From assembly GCA_022925895.1 (NCBI GenBank), contig JAKSYS010000178.1, positions 31,144 to 95,143 of the forward strand: DNA of 64,000 bases, written 5' to 3'. The notes beneath the pieces were generated by a model. It saw only the letters and a program-made list of their open reading frames with translations. It had not been told where the DNA came from and searched no databases. Of this stretch, positions 56,873 to 64,000 are shown piece by piece. Source of the stretch: Fragilaria crotonensis. Its lineage: Eukaryota > Bacillariophyta > Fragilariophyceae > Fragilariales > Fragilariaceae. Made by a program: the position numbers and the translations under genes. Within the stretch, counting starts at the first letter, position 1. Each line of letters begins with the position of its first letter.

Positions 56873-58858
56873 TCACCCCCAACGGCTCTTCTTAGCCACA
56901 TGCACGCTGCCACTGTCGTGTCGCGATGACGACGCCGGGCCGTAGTAATTTCCCCCCTTTGTTTCATCAACGGCTTGGCGAGTGGATGCTGGACCAAAAC
57001 GACTAACTCCCGTGGAGGCATCGGCGAACCCAAGTCCCGCTTTGTTCCACTTGTCGCGAGAAGCGGAGGATGAGCTGTTTCCTGATCGACGGCTAGTTTG
57101 GGCTAGCTGTCGTAGCTCGGGACTAATTTCACCGCCATCCCTCTCAAAGGAATTCATCAGGACGTGAGCAAAGTCGGCATCCTTTTTAGTAAGCAGAGTA
57201 TAGGCAGTCCCTTCCCGATATTCTTGTTCATCTTTCGCGAGACGCCCCGCACGTCCAATCCGGTGAACGTGTACATCGAGATTTTTTGCTGGGTCAAAGC
57301 TTATTACTGTTGCCACATTTGTATCCAAACCTCGGGCTGCCACGTCTGTCGCAATCAGGGCACTCACTTGGCCCTTGGTGAACGCTCGTAAGGCATCTTG
57401 ACGATCTGTTGCATGCTTATCGCCATGCAGAGTTGCAAGCTTCAAATTGCTAGGATTGGATTCTCTAATGGCCTCCGCTAAGGCCTCACATTCGACACGA
57501 GTCGCTACAAAGACAAGTGTTAAGCCGACGTCGACAAGAATAGGCAACATTTGTTGCAACCACGCCTTTTTTGCTTCGACATTTGGTAGGATCATGACAT
57601 GCTGTTGAACGTGGTCTGATGCACGACCAGTTTGGCCAATCGCAATGCTGTGGAAGGAGAAAGTTTGTCGCATGTGAGTCTTCGGGAATTTGTGCATTTG
57701 TTATTTCATTCAGAACTGAACGTGCGACCAGGAGGTGCACTCAAAGCGCAATTGCAACAATATAACAAAACGATATGGACCTTGTACGCACCGAATAGGA
57801 GTTTTCAGCCATTGGCGCGCCACGAGTTCTATCTTTCGTCCCAATGTGGCACTTAACAACAACGATTGTCGATCAGGCCGCACTTGATTTAGTATTTCCT
57901 TCACTTGCGATTCGAATCCCATATCGAGCATGCGATCACATTCGTCCAACACGACAAACGTGACATTGTGCAACGACAGTCCATTTTTCTTAATGCTCAG
58001 TACGTCAAGCAAGCGTCCCGGAGTGGCAACAACGATGTGCGCAGGATTGCGCTTCAAGTCTTGCACGAGTTGGTACCGATTCACCCACCAGTGATGGCAA
58101 TTGAAGATTTAGTCATGCTTTTCACCTGCTTGTGCACTTGCTGGGCGATTTCACGAGTTGGGACTAGCACGAGTCCCACGGGCCTTGCAGTTGATCCGTT
58201 GATGGTTGCTGTTGCGTCATATGAATGATCATGGGCCAAACGTAGGCCAAGGTTTTGCCTGACCCCGTCGAGGCCGTGACGAGAGCATCGTGTCCTGCCA
58301 AGGCAACGGCCAACGTCTGAGCCTGAACGGGTGTGGGATCGATATAACCACTCAATCGAATGCGCTCTAGCACGTCTCCGAGAAGTGCAGCAATCGACTG
58401 AAAGGAAGTGATGGGGTCGAAAGCGATGGGCGTGCACACGACTCCTTCTTGTTGACGCCATGCCTGACCAGCAGGAGTTTCCGTGCGCTCCAAGAAAGCT
58501 TTGCTGAAGGAGTTGTATTGTATTTCATCATGACGCAAAACATCAAGTTGAATAGAAACGTTGGTCTGCTTGGACCCAGCCTTGTGGAAAGTGGACGAGA
58601 GTGCGTGATGCGCCTGTCGAGCAGCATCTATCTCATCTTCCTCACTTTCAACCCGTCGTTCCTTCCAATGAATAGTTCCTTCATCCTCATTTTCAACATC
58701 CAGACGGTCGGGACGAGGCGGAGCATTCGCTTGCGTTGATTGAGGTGTTTCCAAGGATTTCATAAGCGTCCAACGGATCTTCATCATCATCAGGGGTATC
58801 AAGAGCCTTCGGTTTTTGTCGTCCTCCCATCACTGTCGTCGTCATCAAACCAACCCAT
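56873..58858 (-). CDS. DEAD-box RNA helicase, DDX42-like, frame-disrupted
   Basis: ATP-dependent RNA helicase. From MGWFDDDSD and a DPLDA block typical of DDX42/DDX46 relatives, the core runs SIAALLGDVLERIRLSGYIDPTPVQAQ (Q motif), ASTGSGKT (motif I), LVPTREIAQQ (Ia), ATPGRLLDVL (Ib), VLDECDRMLDMGFE (II, DECD), SATLGRKIE (III), LVFVATRVE (IV), LIATDVAARGLD (V) and HRIGRAGR (VI). A Ser-rich tail ends SRWG. A GT-AG intron near 57787-57651 keeps phase 2 (TPIR joined to IAIGQTG). Frame shifts are needed near 58830, 58758, 58190 and 58080. All motifs are preserved across them. The likely role is in pre-mRNA splicing, as for DDX42. Confidence 0.85.
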
Positions 58859-59533
58859 GGAGAGCTGCGCCTTGAGAGCGCGACTTGTGCAGATTGATTG
58901 ATAACTAACACACTCACTGGTCATCACCCGCTTCGGAGTTGCGACCAAGTTGGTGTTGCAATCGTTGTCATCTCACGATTCACGATAGGAGGATCATGGG
59001 GCGGTACCAGTAGACATCCCATCAGAAACAGCGGTGTCTCAAGTCTGATATGTATGCATACTACATACTGCATACAGGAATCGGGCACTGGCATTATCTG
59101 AAACTAACATATCACATGTAGTCGTATGACATGCTACATACTAGTACATACCCAGTACGAGTACTACTTTATACGTCGCATAGCATACTACAAGTACTCC
59201 AACCACTGCGTACTCCGCGTACAGGAATGCTATACCGTAGAACTAGTACTGTCGTTTGTGGTCTTGACTCTTGACGAAAGAGTTTGGAGTTGCTGCGTGT
59301 AGTCTGCGTGTGATGAACGGACAACGCGCCGAAGAACTCGCGAACGCAACGACAGGCTGTCACAAGTGTGCGCACGCGAACGTGGAATGCTCATGTTGCA
59401 TTGGTTTCGTCGTTTCGTCACAGCATCAGCCAGAACATTTTGCATTTTTTCCTCAGTCTTTCGCGCTTCACTCCCGAATAACCCTTGAACACCAATCTTG
59501 ACTCACTAGTCGAACCCCTTTGATACGTTCACA
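58859..59533. other. Intergenic, GTAC/CATAC words
   Basis: CATACTA-CATACTG-CATACAG 7-bp tandem at 59056-59076 and GTAC words at 59115-59250. It lies between divergent genes. No gene was seen. Confidence 0.45.
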
Positions 59534-60369
59534 ATGAAGGGCCCTGTATCCGAACCCAATATGTTTGAGCCCGAGGTCGAAGCAAAGGAGTAGAAGCGAT
59601 TCTTGCCGCCTTGACAGAAGACGAAACAAAGTACTTAGCGGACGAGAACATGCCGCTCCGTCATTTTCGTGCTGAAAAGGTGAGTGTGTCGGTACACAGT
59701 ACACGCATCCTAGCGGGCGAGTCCACGTACAACAGGAACAGTGACTCATACTCATGCTTGGTTAATTACAGGGACATGTCGACGATGCCATTCGAAAATC
59801 AAGGACGCTCTAGCATGGCGTAAAGAATTCGAGGTCGACAAGATTGTGCATTGTTTCGACGAGGACGGCGACCCGAAATGCGCGCCGTTATTGAAAAGGA
59901 AAACGAAACGGGGAAAATTTACTGTCGCGGGTACGACCGGGAAGGTCGCGTTATGTATATGCGGCCACACCATGAAAATACCCATGATGCTATGAATAAC
60001 ATGAGGCATTTGGTGTACCAGCTCGAGCGAGCCATCGCTTGTACAGCGAAGAAATCAGGTGGGTTGAGAAGATCAACTTGATGATTGATTATGAGCATTT
60101 CGAATTCGCGATTCACCGCCCCTGTCCACGTCGAAATGGACGATTCAAATTCTTCAACATCATTATCCCGAGAGGCTGTTCAAGGCGTACGTGTTAAATC
60201 CCGGATTCGTGTTCAGAACATTCTTCACTGTTATTCGCCCCTTTTGGATCCAGTGACGAAGTCCAAGATTCTCATGGCAAGTGGAAAGGCTGAGAAACAG
60301 AAGAAGATAGGCGAGCGCTTCGATTTGGACGTGCTGGAGGAGAGTTCCGAGGTGAACCTGGTGCTGTGA
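59534..60369 (+). CDS. CRAL-TRIO (Sec14-like) lipid-transfer protein, frame-disrupted
   Basis: Sec14-like proteins move phosphatidylinositol or other lipids between membranes. Exon 1 (MKGPVSEPNMFEPEVEAK) shifts frame at about 59586 into ALTEDETKYLADENMPLRHFRAEK, a CRAL-TRIO N-terminal helix. A 92-nt GT-AG intron (59680-59771) joins to GHVDDAIRK. Further 1-nt slips near 59799, 59876, 60062, 60115 and 60245 connect ALAWRKEFEVDK, TGKIYCRGYDREGRVMYMRP, NLMIDYEHFEF, HHYPERLFKAYVLNPG and LDPVTKSKILMASGKA. Each slip lies in or beside a short homopolymer. Domain order is complete for the family. Single-base sequence loss is the simplest explanation. Confidence 0.75.
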
Positions 60370-60568
60370 AAGCCTCGACTCGAAGGTGTATCTTTCAATG
60401 CCTTTGATGAAGCGTATGCGTAAGGTGAAGACTTGATGGAGTTCCATTGGACAAGTTTTATAGACTACTCTGGACTCTAGAGCAGACTCTAGAGTACTGA
60501 CGTGCATCTTGCACGTTGTAGTTGTTTCATGAATGTTAGCAAGATATGGCATCTGCTTGAACAAGTCT

Positions 60569-61330
60569 CTACTGTGCTTCATTCACTTCGAACACAGGTT
60601 TGATAGGATGACCCTGTTCATCGCGAACTACTCGCAAACCACCCTTTGAACCTCATCACCAACATAGATTTCAGGATTGTACCCGACATCACCCACATGA
60701 AACCCATCGGCCAACGTCGACAGCGACCCTTCCACCTTGACTAAACTAACTTTATTCTGCACCACATCCATTTCGGAATTCCCAGGTGCCAGCCACAGTT
60801 CCAATCCCTTCAAACGGACCGCCCATATTCTGAGGTCGCAGTTCGCGTTTTGCGTACTCCAAGATGAGTCGCTTTTGACTAATGACGGCTTCCTGTGCCG
60901 TTGGAAGACTGGCACCCTTGAGATTATCAACAATAGTGCACCGCGCAACTTTCCCAACAAACCAAAATAAGGTCTTGTCATTGAGAGGACTGCGAACGTA
61001 GACATCCGACACACACGAATTGCCGTCCTTCTGTTGTTCTTTCAAGAGCTCATCGAATGTATTGGCTGCCTGGCGCAGAGGTTTCGTGCCGCTGCCCGAA
61101 AAGCCTGATACGGCGCGCACCTTCACGTCAGCAGATGGCTTGGGGGCTGTACCAAAACCAGTACCTCCAAGGGACGCTGGTTTTGTCTTTTTCTTGTTGC
61201 TATTGGGTTTCACTGCATACAGCGGCAGCCGTTGGCAGTGCAAGGCAGAAACGGATGACGGGAACATGGAGAAGGACAATGCGTCTCTCCAGCATGATAA
61301 AATGATAGCAATTGCAAGATATCGGCTCAT
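60569..61330 (-). CDS. Conserved-looking plastid/secretory protein, unknown, frame-disrupted
   Basis: The chosen start MSRYLAIAIILSCWRDALSFS gives a signal peptide, with SFSMFPSS as a possible plastid motif; a longer frame begins 31 codons upstream. A Lys/Ser/Gly-rich linker precedes a folded region: FDELLKEQQK, VYVRSPLNDKTLFWFVGKVARC and EAVISQKRLILEYAKRELRPQNMGG. A one-base slip at about 60812 leads to LELWLAPGNSEMDVVQNKVSL and FHVGDVGYNPEIYVGDEV. A second slip at about 60640 leads to GLRVVRDEQGHPIKPVFEV and a stop at 60569. I do not recognise the family and assign no function. Confidence 0.6.
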
Positions 61331-62111
61331 ACTTTCTTGACTCTTCGAAATGTTGAGTGCGATGTAATGCGATCGATGACGAATGTCGACTGCCTGCTGT
61401 GATACGTGATGGGCAGTCGCCACTGGTGGTCAAGAATATGATGCCTTGTTGATAAAGTGGTGGAAAATGAGGTCACGCCCACACATCACTCGAACTAGCA
61501 GATATCAGCGGCAGAAGCAAAAATGAGCAAATGCAATCCCGCATTCCTATGGTTCACTCACATCCGGCTTTTCATGTGTACTATCGGCATGCGTAGTACT
61601 CAGAACCTGTATTCTACTCTTGGCCCCTGCTACTAGTATGATACGCTGAGAAATTGATCTTGGCCCCCTTAACTTAGAGTACGTTACAAGCACTCCACAG
61701 TCCACAGCTTAATTGAGTGCAGGCTGACGCAGATATGCCACTTATCATCGCCAAACTGAAATACAACCCTTTAAGTAAGACTCAGAGGTAGTCGTGTTGC
61801 GTGTTTTGCGTCTCTGCTAGCTAGAAGAAGGAAGCAGTGAGCGAAAGCGCATTACGCAAGATGCTGCTTTTAGATGCATGGTACGAAATGCCTACGAGAC
61901 ATCGTGTCCTGGAAAATAGCAACAGGTCCTACGATAGACATTACAAAGGCAAACCTGGTTTTTCCCAAGTGTTGGTAATCGCAAGCGGCAGCAGCCATCC
62001 TCCATCCTTTCCTGTTTCACCGTCAAGAGATCACTTTGACACGCATTTTACCCGATCATTGCGAGACCTTTGCGTTCGCCCTCCCTGCATCCACTAGCAC
62101 GGACCATAAAA
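61331..62111. other. Intergenic, no gene seen
   Basis: Few GTAC words, short chance frames only. No gene or RNA was recognised. Confidence 0.4.
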
Positions 62112-63558
62112 TTACGAGGAGCTTATCGTCCCCCAAAAGTCTGGAACATCAGTTCCCAGCTGTCTTGCGTTAGCCTCTTGCGAGAAACCAGTAGCTAGAA
62201 CTGTGATGGAAACTTCGTCTTGAATGTCATCATCGACCAGCGCACCGAAAATAACATTGGCATCTTCATGAACATTTTCGTAAATAACCCTAGCAGCTCG
62301 ATTAACTTCTTGCAGGGACAGATTTCGGACCCAAAATATTAAAGACAACGCCGGTAGCGTCCTGCACGGGTTCATCCAGAAGTGGACTCGAAATAGCATT
62401 GATGGCAGCGTCCTCGGCACCGGTCTTGCCGACACCAGTTCCAATTCCCATGAGGGTACCGGCGTCCTTCATGACACTTCGGACATCTGCGAAATCGACG
62501 TTAATGAGACCAGGCCTGACGATGATTTCGGATATTCCCACCACTCCCTGACGCAAGATGTCATCAGCCACTCGGAAGGCTGCAGTAACAGGAGTATCAT
62601 CTGGGATGATTTCCAACAACTTATTGTTGGACACCACAATGACGGTATCGACATGTTGACGAAGTCTCGCAATCGAATCAACTGCCTGTCTCATTCGTCG
62701 TCGTCCCTCAAACGCAAACGGCTTGGTAACAATCGCCACCGTGAGAGCACCACTTTCTTTCGCAATTTCTGAAACCACAGGCGCGGCTCCGGACCCGGTC
62801 CCTCCGCCCATACCGGAGGTGACAAAGCACAGGTCCGTACCCTGGATCATGGCATAAATGTCGTCACGCGATTCCTCGGCAGCCAGCCGTCCGACTTCGG
62901 GATCGCCTCCCGCGCCGAGTCCACGCGTGACGGATGCCCCAATGTTGAGGACGCTGGCGCCAAGCGCCTTGGACCTGCCCAGAGCCTGGGCGTCCGTGTT
63001 GATGGCCCAGTACTCGACGCCACCAATTTGTGTTTCCAACATGCGATCGACCTGTATGGGTTTGTTTGTCAAATATTTTGTATTCAATTAGGAGAGAGAG
63101 AAGTGGTGCTAATCGTGAGGCATGTGCATAGCATGATAACTCTGCTCCATCCATACAGGATGTTTCTAGTCTGTCCACTGCACACATAGGAGTCGTAACT
63201 CTTGACAACTTACAGCATTACATCCGCCACCGCCAACACCCAATACTCGAATAACACACGGACTGAGACCACCATCGGGCATGAGAGCTGCCGAGCTAGA
63301 TCTCAGGTCCTTGACGTTTCGAAAGCCCAAAAAGGTTCCTCTACCATTTTTCAGCTTGTGAGGTTGTCTCGAGGATAACAACGGTTCATCACTATTGTCG
63401 GCACTGAATGGCGGACGCTTCACCATGGATAAGAAGGAAGTGCTCTTTCGATACGTTGCTGTTCGCGACCTTGTTCTCGTTGTTGCTGTTGTTGTTATGT
63501 AAGCATCTGCTGATAAGCACAGAAGCGCTGCCGACAGGGCCAAGCCGAGCACCTTCAT
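62112..63558 (-). CDS. FTSZ: FtsZ, organelle division GTPase (probably plastid)
   Basis: FtsZ polymerises into the ring that constricts bacteria and organelles. Exon 1 (63558-63214) encodes a signal peptide, [19 protein letters not shown], and a Thr/Arg-rich transit region, then [15 protein letters not shown] 162-nt GT-AG intron joins in phase 0 to [24 protein letters not shown]. The GTP-binding tubulin signature [19 protein letters not shown] is present, then [16 protein letters not shown] and [13 protein letters not shown]. At about 62331 the frame slips (FNILG to [16 protein letters not shown]), restoring the rest of the C-terminal domain to PDFW. The bipartite leader points to the plastid; mitochondrial FtsZ is the alternative. 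Confidence 0.92.
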
Positions 63559-64000
63559 TTTATGGTGATTGTGCTGTTACCCGTTTGTGTAGTTGATGAA
63601 TTGGATACAGGCGGGACACGCCAGTGAAGGGGTATGTATTATGTATGTGATGCAGGCTATATGGACTGGAACGCTTGGTTTGTGGTAAGTTGCCGATCTA
63701 ATCGCAGGCCTGTCTGTCAGCAAACGTCGTGTCAGTACCTTGCTAGTTTCTGAGAACTTTCAGGTAGCAAATATATGATAGAGCAGATCTCGTTTAATCT
63801 TCTTTTCCAATCGAAATCCGACCTGCACGATGTGGTGATCGTCCGTGCTGCCGGAGTGTTCCAAATATCAGACTAAAGAATGGTGTAGGTTATAGATCGG
63901 CTGAATTGGTCGACGACCGAGGTACGGAGTACAGTATTTACTCGGTTTTCATCAGCGGTGGTGCGGGTGGAGGTGAGATTGAATGACGTGTCGTTTCAAA
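63559..64000. other. Right edge, no gene seen
   Basis: Upstream of FtsZ; ordinary DNA with one GTAC word cluster near 63920. No coding evidence. Confidence 0.4.

Noticed and set aside
57890-57930. tRNA B-box-like gattcgaatccc
   Set aside because: It lies inside the helicase coding sequence and no matching A-box or cloverleaf surrounds it.
57800-58100. DECD motif taken as UAP56/SUB2 helicase
   Set aside because: The DPLDA block, motif spacing and SR..G tail fit the DDX42 group better; the Cys is a single substitution.

Overview
The window is nuclear DNA from a photosynthetic eukaryote, most probably a diatom or a close stramenopile relative. Genes are compact, often have 0-3 short GT-AG introns (about 60-180 nt), and lie on both strands. 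Several proteins start with a hydrophobic signal peptide followed by an ASAFAP-like plastid motif (PGR5, FtsZ, a small acidic protein, a methyltransferase). The set of a heat-shock factor, a diatom-style LRR protein, a nuclear FtsZ and PGR5 fits the same lineage. I do not name a species.

Layout. 1-9.5 kb: a PH-domain protein running off the left edge, translation release factor eRF3, a Sec20-like SNARE, PGR5, a small plastid protein, a short-chain dehydrogenase and a four-pass membrane protein. 10-18.3 kb: a KAR5/GEX1/Brambleberry-type nuclear-fusion protein, a 1375-residue OPR-like helical-repeat protein and a methyltransferase-like protein. 20-31 kb: a convergent pair of paralogous methyltransferases, a coiled-coil protein, an LRR protein, Golgi tether subunit COG2 and asparagine synthetase. 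31.2-33.6 kb is gene-free and carries long direct repeats and a foldback. 33.6-43.6 kb: a protein with 66-residue repeats and a zinc ribbon, Elongator subunit ELP5, two small genes 1 nt apart, Rab1, an inositol polyphosphate kinase and mitochondrial dihydrolipoamide dehydrogenase. 44.4-51.5 kb: two head-to-tail copies of a 3.57-kb Tc1/mariner-related DNA transposon. 52.6-63.6 kb: heat-shock factor, a type I membrane protein, a DDX42-like helicase, a Sec14-like protein, a plastid-type unknown and FtsZ.

Two patterns cross the window. Intergenic DNA is packed with GTAC-centred words (AGTACT, GGTACC, TACCGGTA) and with many tiny tandem arrays that share a 7-bp unit. Separately, every gene after about 51.5 kb is broken by 1-2 nt losses, mostly in homopolymer runs, while long genes to the left are almost all intact. 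The conserved residues around each break are preserved, so consensus-sequence error is the likelier cause than gene death.

Functional themes are organelle biology (PGR5 in cyclic electron flow, FtsZ in division, dihydrolipoamide dehydrogenase in mitochondria), membrane traffic (COG2, Rab1, Sec20-like, Sec14-like) and RNA or translation (eRF3, ELP5, DDX42-like, OPR-like). The genes do not form operons; neighbours are mostly unrelated housekeeping genes.
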